DNA of 64,000 bases. It comes from Fibrobacteria bacterium. Its GTDB lineage: Bacteria; Fibrobacterota; Fibrobacteria; UBA11236. The position numbers and the translations under genes were made by a program. Below, in pieces: positions 8,572-17,876 of the stretch (its first letter is position 1; every line of letters starts with the position of its first letter). The notes under the pieces were generated by a model. It saw only the letters and a program-made list of their open reading frames with translations, was not told where the DNA came from and ran no database searches. Location: NCBI GenBank assembly GCA_025360005.1, contig JANYDA010000001.1, positions 1-64,000 of the forward strand. The letters are read 5' to 3'.

Positions 8572-9678
8572 ATGGGTTTCAAATGCGGCATCGTCGGTCT
8601 GCCAAACGTGGGCAAATCGACCATTTTCAATGCCTTGACCAGCGCCGGTGCGGAAGCGGCCAATTTCCCTTTTTGCACCAAAGAACCCAATGTAGGCATG
8701 GTAGGGATTCCGGACGGTCGCTTGCAAGAGCTTGCCAAGGTTTACAAACCGAAAAAAGGAATTATCCCCGCCGTCATGCAATTCGTCGATATCGCCGGCT
8801 TGGTCAAAGGCGCCTCCAAAGGCGAAGGCCTGGGCAATCAGTTCCTGTCCCATATCCGCGAGACGGACGCCATCATGCATGTGGTCCGCTGCTTCGAGGA
8901 CATCGACATCACCCACGTGGACGGTTCCATCAATCCGGTCCGGGACGCGGACGTGGTAAACATGGAGTTGGCGTTGCGGGACATGGATACCGTGGACAAG
9001 AAGCTGTCCAAGGACAAGAAGATGTCGGTGCTGGCCACCAAGGAAGCCAAAGAGGCCAAGGCCCGGGTGGAGGTTTTGGAAAAACTCAAGACCGCCCTTG
9101 ACGCCGGCAATCCCGCCCGCAGCGCCGGCTTGACGGACGACGAGAGCGCCCTGGTCAAGGACCTGGGACTCTTGACCCTGAAGCCGCAATTCTACTGCGC
9201 GAATGTGCGTGAAGAAGAAATCCATACCGGCAACGATCATGTCAAAGCCATGACCGCCTATGCCCTGACCCAAGGCAGCGAGGTCTTGGTGTTCAGCGGC
9301 AAGATCGAAAGCGAGATTGCGGAGCTGAACGAGGAGGAAAAAGTTTCCTTCCTGGAAGAGATGGGCCTGAAGGAATCGGGCCTGTCCATGGTCATCCGCA
9401 AGGGGTTCTCCATGCTTGGGTTGCAAACCTATTTCACCGCGGGCGAACAGGAAGTGCGCGCCTGGACCATCCACAAGGGTTGGACGGCTCCCAATGCGGC
9501 CGGCGTCATCCACAGCGATTTCGAACGCGGGTTCATCAGCGCGGAAACCCTGGCTTATCAGGACTTCACCAAGTTCGGCACCTGGCAGGCCGCCAAGGAA
9601 AAGGGCCTGGTCCGTAAGGAAGGCAAGGAATACATCGTCAAGGACGGCGATATCATGCATTTCCTCTTCAACGTCTGA
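8572..9678 (+). CDS. ychF: Ribosome-binding ATPase YchF
   Basis: A full-length 368-residue YchF/Obg-like ATPase. The P-loop GLPNVGKST is at residues 9-17, the G3-like motif DIAGLVKGASKGEG near 66-79, and the C-terminal TGS-type domain includes LQTYFTAGEQEVRAWTI and ends in KDGDIMHFLFNV, which is typical of the family. YchF binds ATP in preference to GTP through a changed specificity motif and associates with the ribosome in stress control. The ATG at 8572 follows an AT-rich stretch with a weak AAGGGATA. The DUF151 gene starts 17 bases behind its stop, so they form a unit. Confidence 0.97.
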   Translation: MGFKCGIVGLPNVGKSTIFNALTSAGAEAANFPFCTKEPNVGMVGIPDGRLQELAKVYKPKKGIIPAVMQFVDIAGLVKGASKGEGLGNQFLSHIRETDAIMHVVRCFEDIDITHVDGSINPVRDADVVNMELALRDMDTVDKKLSKDKKMSVLATKEAKEAKARVEVLEKLKTALDAGNPARSAGLTDDESALVKDLGLLTLKPQFYCANVREEEIHTGNDHVKAMTAYALTQGSEVLVFSGKIESEIAELNEEEKVSFLEEMGLKESGLSMVIRKGFSMLGLQTYFTAGEQEVRAWTIHKGWTAPNAAGVIHSDFERGFISAETLAYQDFTKFGTWQAAKEKGLVRKEGKEYIVKDGDIMHFLFNV

Positions 9679-9694
9679 CGCGGGAAAATCGATC

Positions 9695-10345
9695 ATGGCC
9701 ATGGAGGAAGAACCGGAAGAAAGCTTCGATCAGGATGAAGAGGAATACCTCGAAGCCCGCATCGACAATATTTCCGTCAGCAATCTGGGCTTCATCGTCT
9801 TCCTCAAAGCCATCGGCGACTCCCGGGTGCTGCCCATTTTCATCGGGGCCAATGAAGCCCAATCCATCGCCATCGCCTACAACAACCAGACCCCGCCCCG
9901 TCCCCTGACGCATGATCTGATGAAAAACGTGCTGGGGATGCTTGACGTGGAGGTCACGAAGATCCAAGTGACTTCGCTTTCCGAGAATACCTTCTACGGC
10001 CGAATCCATTTCAAGAAAGAAGGCATCGAGGATATGGATATCGATGCGCGCCCTTCGGACGCCATCGCTTTGGCCCTGCGCTATAAGGCGCCCATCTTCG
10101 TCCACAAGGACGTATATGAAAGCGCGGCGATAGTGGTCAAGGACGGCGGAGAAAACGCCGCCGAAGCCGCAAGCGATCCTGAATCCGATGAGGAGTCAAA
10201 GGGCGAAACCGATTCGGCCGGGGACACGCATATGTCCCAGCTGGAGCGGCTCAAGGAAAAACTACAGCGGGCCCTGAAGGCGGAGCATTACGAAGAAGCC
10301 GCGAGGATCCGGGATGAGCTGAAGCGGTTTGGGGAGGGGAACTGA
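9695..10345 (+). CDS. Bifunctional nuclease (DUF151) fused to a UVR domain
   Basis: Residues about 20-150 are a bifunctional nuclease (BFN/DUF151) domain, recognised by FIVFLKAIGDSRVLPIFIG, EAQSIA, and RPSDAIALALRYKAPIFV. The last 35 residues form a UVR helical hairpin (LKRALKAEHYEEAARIRDEL-type sequence), the module by which UvrB contacts UvrC and which is also attached to several BFN proteins. An acidic Ser/Asp/Glu linker joins the two. The frame runs upstream inside ychF; the ATG at 9695 behind GGGAAAATC is the sensible start (a second ATG is at 9701). The role of BFN proteins in bacteria is poorly known; nucleic-acid binding is likely. Confidence 0.9.
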   Translation: MAMEEEPEESFDQDEEEYLEARIDNISVSNLGFIVFLKAIGDSRVLPIFIGANEAQSIAIAYNNQTPPRPLTHDLMKNVLGMLDVEVTKIQVTSLSENTFYGRIHFKKEGIEDMDIDARPSDAIALALRYKAPIFVHKDVYESAAIVVKDGGENAAEAASDPESDEESKGETDSAGDTHMSQLERLKEKLQRALKAEHYEEAARIRDELKRFGEGN

Positions 10346-10355
10346 ATCCTCCCCC

Positions 10356-11198
10356 TTATCTTGGAGGCAGACCGAAATTGAGTTCATCGACACCCGCTGT
10401 TTTAGCGGTTGGACCATGATTACCATCACCGGGATTTTTATTTTTTTCCGGTGGAGTCATCAGAACCGCGGTCCCTACTCCAACCACGGCTAAAGCAGCT
10501 ACGCCTCCTGCGGCTTTCTTCCAGGTCCAGAAACCCGGGCTTTTATCCAGTAAGGCTTCCTTTTCCTTAGTGCTGAGGGCCCCGTCCGGACGATCAGCCT
10601 CAGATGCCTTGCGGTCCGTATTACCTTTGGTCAGATCCATGTTGTTGATTGCGTGCCAATTGGATTCCATGGCGTAAAGGCTTCCATCCGGGAGGATCAT
10701 GCCGGAGCTGCCCTTGAACCAACAATTGATGATTTTCACTTGGAAAGAAAAGGCGGTGATCGGCGTCGGCGCCTTCATCACGCCAGCGTATTCCATTTCC
10801 AGCCGGCCTCCTTCGGATACTTCTATGCCGCCCCAAGCGCGCCGCCCCGCCTCCACGCCGTTGCGGTTGCTGTCCAGGGATCCGCTGATGGAAACGTAGG
10901 AGTTCTTGGTCCCCTTAATGATGAGCGTACCTTCCACCTTGATAACGCTGTTCAAAGTGGGTTGGGCGAAATAAAGCATGGTGCCGGGATAGACCACGGT
11001 GGTAACGCCCTTGCGCACGAATACGGTATCGCAGTTGAGGGCGAACGGGAATTTGCCGACTTGGTCTTCCTTCCCAATCACGGTTGGCAGGCTTTGATAG
11101 AAATCCCGGTTCTCCAGGCAACTGGCGGCGCCGACATCTCCGGCCGCAGCGGCAAGCAAGAAGAGGGCTGGGACGATAAAACGGATTGTGCGGATCAT
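10356..11198 (-). CDS. Exported beta-helix-like protein with C-terminal membrane anchor
   Basis: The 280-residue product has a signal peptide (residues 1-24, ending in a GDVGAA site). After a Cys-containing start (SCLENRDFY) comes a short right-handed beta-helix-like stretch (residues about 60-170: VVYPGTMLYF, KVEGTLIIKG, WGGIEVSEGGRLEMEYA), the polymer-like repeats used in pectate-lyase-type solenoids. A transmembrane helix (AAGGVAALAVVGVGTAVLM) follows at about 230-248, leaving a polar tail. Its ATG overlaps the stop of the 1380-residue gene by four bases (ATGA), so the two are translationally coupled and probably interact. The fold is inferred; there is no catalytic motif that I can see. 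Confidence 0.8.
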   Translation of the reverse strand: MIRTIRFIVPALFLLAAAAGDVGAASCLENRDFYQSLPTVIGKEDQVGKFPFALNCDTVFVRKGVTTVVYPGTMLYFAQPTLNSVIKVEGTLIIKGTKNSYVSISGSLDSNRNGVEAGRRAWGGIEVSEGGRLEMEYAGVMKAPTPITAFSFQVKIINCWFKGSSGMILPDGSLYAMESNWHAINNMDLTKGNTDRKASEADRPDGALSTKEKEALLDKSPGFWTWKKAAGGVAALAVVGVGTAVLMTPPEKNKNPGDGNHGPTAKTAGVDELNFGLPPR

Positions 11199-14100
11199 GG
11201 GGAAACCAACATCCTTTTCTGTAGTCTGGCTTGTTTGCCGCCGGCAACCACGGTGAGCCGGTAGAGATAAATGCCCGGATTCCAGGCGGAGGCATCCAAC
11301 GTTACCACCTGATGCCCGACATGGATATCGTCCAAACGGGTGCGGGATACCGAACGGCCACGCATGTCCGAGACATCCAGGATGGCGTGACGCTCCCCAT
11401 TGTCCCAGGCGGGCCAGTCCAACGCCACATTGGTCTTGCCGCGGAACGGATTGGGGAAATTCTGCGACAGACCCAGCTCCTTGGGCGCTCCCGCCTGGAT
11501 GATCTGGATGCGTTCAGCGATAAAGGCCGCATCGCCGGACAGCAGGCGATAATCATTGGCGCCGGCGGTAATGGCAATCGATCGCAGCGAGGCTTCGTCG
11601 TATATCTTCCCCGATTTCATATCGACCAGGCGAACTTGGCGCTGGTTTGCGTCGATTCCTTGCAAGGCGCCCGGCCTGAGCGAGAACGCGGCATCCCCTG
11701 TATGGCCGGCCACTATTTCCACGCTTTCATCGACAGCATCCAGATTGGCGACCTTCTTGATCATAAAGCCGGACTTACCACCTACCCGGAGCTGGACACC
11801 CGCTCCGGGTGAGGGAAGGAAAGGGATATTTATCCGATCGGGATCGGCTATCAGATCCATGTGAGAGTCGCCCCAATCGGACTTCAACTCCAGCCGCAAA
11901 GTGCGGTTGAAAGCGAGTGCAGAGGGTTTTAAGGCCGGCTGGCCGGTGGTATCCGCGAAGGGATCGAAAACCAACTCATCCGGTTGCTCTGAATACACGG
12001 CATAGCCTTCGAAGTCGCGCAATACGGTGAAACCGTTTTCCCAGCTGTATTTGATTGCATTGGTTGCCGTCACGTTCGCATTGTAACCCAGTCGGAAGAA
12101 GACGGGATTTTTCTGCATGCCTGCATGGACGCGCGATGTCAGGATCCGCGCCGGATAGGGATTGGAAATGAAATTCCAGCCCATTCCAAGCGGGACCGAT
12201 TGGGACTTGGCGCTGATCAGACCCGAAATGGAATTCAATCGAAGGGTGCAGGTGCGCGAAGAAGCGAAAAGGTATGCGACTCCCGGTTTCACTTTCTCGG
12301 CATTGATATTCGGAATGCCGCTGAACTCCGAAATCGCTCCGTTCCATTTCAGGGTTACCAGAGAATCCCTGTCAGAAATTAGCGTGGTGTCGGGTGCGAC
12401 CGTTCCCCGAGCAACGATATTGTAAAAGTTCCCTTCAAAAGGAAAACCAATCAACCGCCATCGTTTCAAGGTCAAGGTATCGAGGTCCGAGGGTATTTCG
12501 ATTTTCAGTGACGGTCCTGATAATAGCTGGAATGGGCGCGTAATGGCATCCGTCCCCATATAGTAGCGTATCCGGTAGAAATACATGCTGGTGGGCGACA
12601 CGCTGAATACCGTCGAAGAATCGATGGGTTTTTGAACGCAGGAATCCATTTTCACCGCGCCCGTCTCATTGAATGATTTCAACTCCACGCAGTAGCCGGT
12701 TACCGGCTTGACCAGGCTATCCAGGGACTTGGAGAAGATGCTCAATAGATTGGTGGCCGGATCGAATGCGGGGGAGATTCGAGCGTAATTCTCCGGCGGG
12801 GCGAATTTCTCGATAACCACTATGAATTCATCTTGCGCGGGAACCTGCTTGAGGACTATGTGACCGAGCGTGGAAGATTGATCCACCGTCAGTTTCACCC
12901 ATTTGTTTCCATGAAAACCCCATGCGGCCACACTATCCTTGATCTTGTAGACGTTAACGGGGAATGAGAGCGAGTAGTTCCCGTACGGTATTAGATCCGT
13001 CTTCCCAATCGATCGCCCGCCCAAAAAGCGCGCGCTTGCCAGGTTGGTATCGATCTGCGCAGCCGAATCCAGGAAACCGGCGGTCAGCCTTACCGCCGAC
13101 AATCGACCTGAACTCGAGGAAGTGAAGCCTTCCAACACGGTGCTATCCCCAATGCCCTCGGTGGCGGAAGTGGTGGAAACCTGCGATATGACGTTGAATT
13201 TCATGGCCAGGAAAAAAACCTTTCCCGCGTCCAAGTTGCCGATAGAGATGGTGAAAAATCCGGTGGAGTCCGGCTTGATGGTATCCAACTTAGAAACGGC
13301 CGAACCGGTATTGACAAAGACATTCTGGTCTTTTGTTCCCGATAATCGAAGGATGATGCGATCGGAAGAATCGCGTCCGGTCCAAACGAACTTATAACCG
13401 CTGGAAACCCGGCCATACTGGGCCGTATCGATTTGTATGCCTTCGGATACGGTAAGCTGATACCCATTCTTGGTTATGGTTCGCAATGTCCCGCCCTTTA
13501 CAGGGTAAGTCGAATCGCCCCTGGGGGCGCTCAATCTTTCCACCAGATGCGCTATCATGCGACTGCCCGAAGCCGTGTTAAAGGGAACCTTTGCGGTAAA
13601 GCGGTTCACGGTATCCATAGCGACGGGCACTAGCAAACCGGATGCGGGGATATACCAAAACACGTTCGCCGGAGAAAAAGGGGCCGACTTGGCCGGCTTG
13701 GTCCCGAAAGTAACTGAATCCGACAGGCTCGCCGTGGTTTCAAAAGTGAAGTTAGTGCTTAGGCTGCGAAGATTATTAGGGAGAATCGCCGGCCCTTGTT
13801 CACTGACGATGGTGGCCCCCGCCGAATCGACTTTGGAAAAAACCAACTTGTCATTGGCTGTCAGCTTGGTTTCCGAATTCTGGGGGAGGACGATGTTGAA
13901 GCCCCGCATAGTATTGCCGGAATTGGCCAGCACGTAATACCGCGCCGTCAGCAATTTGTTCGCGAATAGGCTGGGGATGTCATTCAAGTTGCCGGAGACG
14001 GTTTGCAAGGCGGCTTGTCCCAGCGAGTCCTTCGCAAGCAGAATGGGTTGCCCGTATTTGGATGCGATATTGTATTTGATACTGTCGATCCGGAACGCAC

Positions 14101-15337
14101 CGAAGCCAACCCACTTGGAACTCGGATACAAGGGTCGGATGGCCGGCTGGATTTCAGCCCCGAAAAGGGTGGACGTGTCCAGAATGATTTCTTTAGGGAA
14201 TAAAGCGGGTTCAAAGAACGCGGTCAACCTTCCGCTCGGCAGATTCCAGCTGTGTTTTAGAGAATCCCCTGGAAAAACATTGTAGCGATTCGGCCGCTTT
14301 TGGCCGCCGGCCTGCATGCCGATTCCGGTGTCGAGGCTGGAATACCAGTTCCAAAGTTCAGAATTTGATTTCCCCAGTTTTGCCAAGTCAAATTTGACAT
14401 TCCTGAGAGTATCGGTTTTCCAGAGTGCATCAGTTTGTCCGGGCTGAAAATCGAAACTGTCCCAGGTAGTTCCCAGCCGGTTGTCCCGGACATTGGCATT
14501 GCTGACGTCGAAGTTTGTTTGCCAAAATACCGATTTTCCGGCAGTGCCAAAGGCGTCTACCGCGGGAGGAAAAGCGATCAAGTTCCGGTTGATGCGAAGT
14601 CCGGCCGGAATTTGAAGTTGAGAGTACTCGGCCGTGATCCGGAATTGGCTTCGATTAATGGTATTATAACCGATGTCCAGATTTTCGCTTGCACTAGCTT
14701 GGATGGATCCTGGAAAATTGAAAAGGTTGTTGTTGAGTACGATGGTTCCTGTCCTCAAATTTATAACCGCCGAACCCTTTCCATTCCTGGAAACGAAAAA
14801 GGTCCTTCGGAATGTCACATTGGAATTACCGTCGCCAAGCCAGCTCATAAATGTGTTGTCAAGAGAGTCCGCGAAGATAAGGCAATCTTCGATAAGAAGG
14901 GATTTATTGGCTTTGTTGTCTAAAGCCCCGGCGATTAAAACGGATCGAGGCCCGGCCAATTGGAAAGCCAAACCCCTGATTATGACTTTTCCCGGCATCG
15001 ACTTGACATCCATGAAGGTGGTATCGTTTCCCACCCTGATGACTTCATCTGAGTTCGCGTCCGCCCTCATAAGCATAAGGGAATCGATGTTGGAGCTGGG
15101 CATGTCCAACCTGAGCCTGCCCACATTGGCGTAGTTGCTGAAAAGAATGCTGTGAAAACCTTTGTCGGGAGTGGCCTGGAGAATATCCGACACCTGAGTC
15201 AGGTCTCCAGCTACCTTGATGGGATGCTGCAAGTCGGCCAACGCCGGAATAACCTTTAACGCGACCATGCAGGTGATGACCGCAATACGCTTCAATCTAT
15301 TTAGCGGCAAAGAAAGGTCTCCCATGCTAATTCCCAT
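11195..15337 (-). CDS. Very large secreted protein with type IX-like sorting domain
   Basis: The 1380-residue protein begins with a signal peptide (hydrophobic core IAVITCMVALKVIPALA). Residues about 30-330 are beta-helix-like (VIRGLAFQLAGPRSVLI, NNLFNFPGSIQA, NTINRSQFRI), the middle is a chain of Ig/FN3-like beta domains, and the last 100 residues match a type A C-terminal sorting domain: LGLSQNFPNPFRGKTNVALDW, DVSDMRGRSV, and PGIYLYRLTV. Such domains send proteins through the type IX system to the cell surface. No glycosidase motif is visible, so adhesion or surface structure is more likely than catalysis. AAGGAT lies six bases before the ATG at 15337; the frame is open to 15448, but that extension is not protein-like. 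It is coupled by a 4-base overlap to the anchored partner. Confidence 0.85.
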   Translation of the reverse strand: MGISMGDLSLPLNRLKRIAVITCMVALKVIPALADLQHPIKVAGDLTQVSDILQATPDKGFHSILFSNYANVGRLRLDMPSSNIDSLMLMRADANSDEVIRVGNDTTFMDVKSMPGKVIIRGLAFQLAGPRSVLIAGALDNKANKSLLIEDCLIFADSLDNTFMSWLGDGNSNVTFRRTFFVSRNGKGSAVINLRTGTIVLNNNLFNFPGSIQASASENLDIGYNTINRSQFRITAEYSQLQIPAGLRINRNLIAFPPAVDAFGTAGKSVFWQTNFDVSNANVRDNRLGTTWDSFDFQPGQTDALWKTDTLRNVKFDLAKLGKSNSELWNWYSSLDTGIGMQAGGQKRPNRYNVFPGDSLKHSWNLPSGRLTAFFEPALFPKEIILDTSTLFGAEIQPAIRPLYPSSKWVGFGAFRIDSIKYNIASKYGQPILLAKDSLGQAALQTVSGNLNDIPSLFANKLLTARYYVLANSGNTMRGFNIVLPQNSETKLTANDKLVFSKVDSAGATIVSEQGPAILPNNLRSLSTNFTFETTASLSDSVTFGTKPAKSAPFSPANVFWYIPASGLLVPVAMDTVNRFTAKVPFNTASGSRMIAHLVERLSAPRGDSTYPVKGGTLRTITKNGYQLTVSEGIQIDTAQYGRVSSGYKFVWTGRDSSDRIILRLSGTKDQNVFVNTGSAVSKLDTIKPDSTGFFTISIGNLDAGKVFFLAMKFNVISQVSTTSATEGIGDSTVLEGFTSSSSGRLSAVRLTAGFLDSAAQIDTNLASARFLGGRSIGKTDLIPYGNYSLSFPVNVYKIKDSVAAWGFHGNKWVKLTVDQSSTLGHIVLKQVPAQDEFIVVIEKFAPPENYARISPAFDPATNLLSIFSKSLDSLVKPVTGYCVELKSFNETGAVKMDSCVQKPIDSSTVFSVSPTSMYFYRIRYYMGTDAITRPFQLLSGPSLKIEIPSDLDTLTLKRWRLIGFPFEGNFYNIVARGTVAPDTTLISDRDSLVTLKWNGAISEFSGIPNINAEKVKPGVAYLFASSRTCTLRLNSISGLISAKSQSVPLGMGWNFISNPYPARILTSRVHAGMQKNPVFFRLGYNANVTATNAIKYSWENGFTVLRDFEGYAVYSEQPDELVFDPFADTTGQPALKPSALAFNRTLRLELKSDWGDSHMDLIADPDRINIPFLPSPGAGVQLRVGGKSGFMIKKVANLDAVDESVEIVAGHTGDAAFSLRPGALQGIDANQRQVRLVDMKSGKIYDEASLRSIAITAGANDYRLLSGDAAFIAERIQIIQAGAPKELGLSQNFPNPFRGKTNVALDWPAWDNGERHAILDVSDMRGRSVSRTRLDDIHVGHQVVTLDASAWNPGIYLYRLTVVAGGKQARLQKRMLVSP

Positions 15338-15552
15338 TCGGGGATCCTTAGGAAAAATGCCTAAATCAAGGGGATATTGCAATCTAACCGAATGGTTCTC
15401 CGCGAAATAAACCATACGGCTCAAGGGTTGGTCGAAACCACGCGGCAAACGGGGAGCCCATGGCGCCTATTCTCGGGGGATTTTGGCTAAACCATAGGCT
15501 GCATTTTGCTTTTCATGGAACTGGGGATGTTCGGGCTTTGCCCATTCCATCC

Positions 15553-16218
15553 TTAGGACCGTTTGGCCTTGGGTTTGGCCGCCGGTTTTCTGACGGCCGC
15601 CGTCCCCACCGTCCGGCACAACTCGCATTGGAGGGGATGGTGGTTGCGGGCGGGGCAGTGTTCCCGTCCATAATAAATCATTTGCAAATGGAGCTTGGAC
15701 CATTTTTCCTTGGGGAAAACCGCTTTCAAATCCTTTTCCGTCTGCGCTACGTTTTTTCCGTTGGAAAGTCCCCAGCGCTCGGCTAGTCGATGGATATGCG
15801 TGTCCACTGCAAATGCCGGTTCCCCGAATACCTGACTCATCACCACGGAGGCGGTCTTGTGCCCCACCCCAGGCAACTCTTCCAACTCCCCCATGGTCCG
15901 GGGCAAACGGCCGCCATGCTTTTCCAGTAGGATACGCGAAAGGTTCCAGACGTTGCGGCTCTTGGTTTTGGATAGGCCCACCCGGCTGATAAAGGATTGG
16001 ATCTTTTCCGGGGACAGCTTGACCATGGCCGCGGGATTGTCGGCCAAGGCGAACAAAGCCGGGGTGGCCAAGTTCACCGACTTGTCCGTGGCCTGCGCCG
16101 AAAGCAATACGGCTACGCACATGGTGAAGCCGTTGGTATGGTACAGGGGGATGGGCGGATCGGGATAAAGCCTATCCAAACACGCTTGAATGGCCCGGGC
16201 CTTTTCTATCCTGGTCAT
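15553..16218 (-). CDS. nth: Endonuclease III, atypical cluster loop
   Basis: A 221-residue DNA glycosylase/AP lyase of the endonuclease III family. The helix-hairpin-helix LPGVGHKTAS carries the catalytic Lys121, and FAVDTHIHRLAERWGL carries Asp139. The usual C-terminal iron-sulfur loop has four Cys (C-x6-C-x2-C-x5-C). Here Cys188, Cys198 and Cys201 occur with a nine-residue first gap (CPARNHHPLQCELC), and no fourth Cys follows; the tail is a basic Lys/Ala/Pro stretch. The cluster may be absent or may use another ligand such as a His of the NHH segment. The gene is divergent from hldD, 83 bases away, and stands downstream of no other gene. Confidence 0.93.
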   Translation of the reverse strand: MTRIEKARAIQACLDRLYPDPPIPLYHTNGFTMCVAVLLSAQATDKSVNLATPALFALADNPAAMVKLSPEKIQSFISRVGLSKTKSRNVWNLSRILLEKHGGRLPRTMGELEELPGVGHKTASVVMSQVFGEPAFAVDTHIHRLAERWGLSNGKNVAQTEKDLKAVFPKEKWSKLHLQMIYYGREHCPARNHHPLQCELCRTVGTAAVRKPAAKPKAKRS

Positions 16219-16301
16219 GCTCGATCTCTCCCCTTGTTCCCGAGTAGTAAATTAACAATACTGGGAGAGGGAATACCCCCAGCCTCCGGGATGGAACCGA
16301 C

Positions 16302-17306
16302 ATGACGGGAACGCGACCAATCATAATCATCACGGGAGCGGCCGGATTCATCGGCAGCGCATTGGCATGGCGATTGAACCAACGCGGCCGGAACAACCTG
16401 CTTCTGGTGGACGAACTGGATCGTTCCTCCAAATGGAAGAACCTGGTACCCCTGGCCTATCATGATTATCTGGACAAGACCGATTTCCTGAAACGGATCG
16501 TCGAAGGGAGCTTGGATGGAGCCAGCGTGGAAGCGGTTTTGCACATGGGGGCTTGTTCAGCGACGACGGAAACCGACGCTGGTTATCTGGGGCGGAACAA
16601 TTTCGAATACAGCAAGACCTTGGCCGAATGGTGCTTGCGGCAGAATCCTCCGGTGCGCTTCGTCTATGCATCCTCGGCCGCCACCTATGGGGACGGCAAG
16701 CAAGGCTACCGCGACGATCATATGCTCCTCCCCGCCCTGCGCCCGCTCAACCCTTACGGCTATTCCAAGCATATGTTCGATTTGTGGAACCTGAGGCAAG
16801 GCCATTTGGATAAAGTGGTGGGCCTGAAGTTCTTCAACGTATTCGGACCCAACGAATATCATAAGGACGATATGCGCAGCATGGCGGTGAAGGCTTTCGA
16901 GCAGATCCGGGAAACCGGGCGCGTACGGCTATTCAAATCCCATCGCCCGGACTATCGTGACGGTCAGCAACTGCGGGACTTCCTCTATATCAAGGATGCG
17001 GTGGATATGGCCTTGTTTTTCCTGGAACCGGATCGCCCCGGCGGCATCTACAATGTAGGGACGGGGCAAACCCGCAGTTGGCTGGAACTGGTCTCCGCTT
17101 TGTTCCAGGTCTTGGGGCTGCCATCCAAGGTGGACTTCATTCCCATGCCCGAATCGATACGGGACAAATACCAGTATCACACAAAAGCCGAGTTGGCAAA
17201 AATCCGTTCCGTCGGATACACCGCGCCCGTCCTCTCCCTTGAAGAAGCCCTGGCCGACTATGCGCCCTATCTGGAAAACGGAAACAAGAACCTGGGTTGG
17301 TCATGA
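16302..17306 (+). CDS. hldD: ADP-L-glycero-D-manno-heptose 6-epimerase
   Basis: A 334-residue short-chain dehydrogenase-type epimerase that turns ADP-D-glycero-D-manno-heptose into the L-glycero form for the LPS core. The nucleotide-binding ITGAAGFIGSALAW is at the N-terminus. GACSATTETD and the YGYSK catalytic pair are hallmarks of HldD/RfaD, together with FFNVFGPNEYHK. Its presence argues for an LPS-bearing outer membrane. The ATG at 16302 follows a GACATG context with only a modest ribosome site. The gene is monocistronic, facing the Fur-family gene across a 78-base gap with a hairpin. Confidence 0.95.
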   Translation: MTGTRPIIIITGAAGFIGSALAWRLNQRGRNNLLLVDELDRSSKWKNLVPLAYHDYLDKTDFLKRIVEGSLDGASVEAVLHMGACSATTETDAGYLGRNNFEYSKTLAEWCLRQNPPVRFVYASSAATYGDGKQGYRDDHMLLPALRPLNPYGYSKHMFDLWNLRQGHLDKVVGLKFFNVFGPNEYHKDDMRSMAVKAFEQIRETGRVRLFKSHRPDYRDGQQLRDFLYIKDAVDMALFFLEPDRPGGIYNVGTGQTRSWLELVSALFQVLGLPSKVDFIPMPESIRDKYQYHTKAELAKIRSVGYTAPVLSLEEALADYAPYLENGNKNLGWS

Positions 17307-17337
17307 TGATACTGCCGCGGTGCGGGAGCATCATTCA

Positions 17338-17362
17338 GGAGTTCCGGCCGCGCCGAAACTCC
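17338..17362. terminator. Hairpin between convergent hldD and fur-family genes
   Basis: GGAGTT-c-CGGC pairs with GCCG-a-AACTCC around a CGC loop. There is no T run on either side, so it is a weak or factor-assisted terminator serving both convergent genes. Confidence 0.4.
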
Positions 17363-17384
17363 CCGGGGACTTGCTCAGGCTTCC

Positions 17385-17876
17385 TCATTTGCAATTCCCG
17401 CATACGCCCTTGAATTCCAGGTGGTGTTCCGTGATGCGGAAACCGGAAGCATCCTCCACCTTGCCCATCAGACCGGCTGGAACGCAAATGTCCAGGTGCG
17501 ATACCAAGCCGCAATCCCGGCAGACGATATGGTGATGATGATGCGGATGCGCGCGCGTCTTGGCGCCCAGGCCGCGCGCGCCCGGAGCGGCGGATTTTTC
17601 GGGATGCTTGATGAGCGAGAAGAAGGTCTCCTTTTCCCCCGGCAAGCGGAACTCTTCCAGCAAGCCCGAGGTCCGCAAGGCGGATAAAGCGCGATAAACG
17701 GAACTCAAATCGAATTCGCGCCCTAAACTACGGTGGAGGCTTTGCAGAGTCCAGGGCTTGTCCCCTTCCAGGAACCGGCCCAGCACGCGCTGGCGGTTGG
17801 CGGTGACCTTGACCTTGGCCTTGCGCAGCCTGTCCAGGTAAGGCGCAGCGGGGTCTACGGGCTCGCCGCGCTTCAT
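17385..17876 (-). CDS. Fur-family metal regulator, probably zinc-type
   Basis: A 163-residue Fur-superfamily repressor: N-terminal winged helix (LRKAKVKVTANRQRVLGRFL, then SSVYRALSALRTSGLLEEF) and a C-terminal dimer and metal domain. The metal region is His-rich (HPHHHHHIVCRDCG), and a second CxxC, CGNC, ends the protein, giving the four-Cys structural zinc site of Fur/Zur/PerR proteins. Its start overlaps the ZIP transporter stop by four bases, so regulator and transporter form one operon. That points to Zur-like zinc control, though Fur or Mur type cannot be excluded from sequence. A 21-bp palindrome over the ZIP promoter is the likely target. Confidence 0.9.
   Translation of the reverse strand: MKRGEPVDPAAPYLDRLRKAKVKVTANRQRVLGRFLEGDKPWTLQSLHRSLGREFDLSSVYRALSALRTSGLLEEFRLPGEKETFFSLIKHPEKSAAPGARGLGAKTRAHPHHHHHIVCRDCGLVSHLDICVPAGLMGKVEDASGFRITEHHLEFKGVCGNCK

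Noticed and set aside
11231-15134. Several plus-strand frames of 100-190 codons opposite the sorting-domain gene
   Set aside because: They are shadows of the 1380-residue gene on the other strand, with no family match and poor composition.
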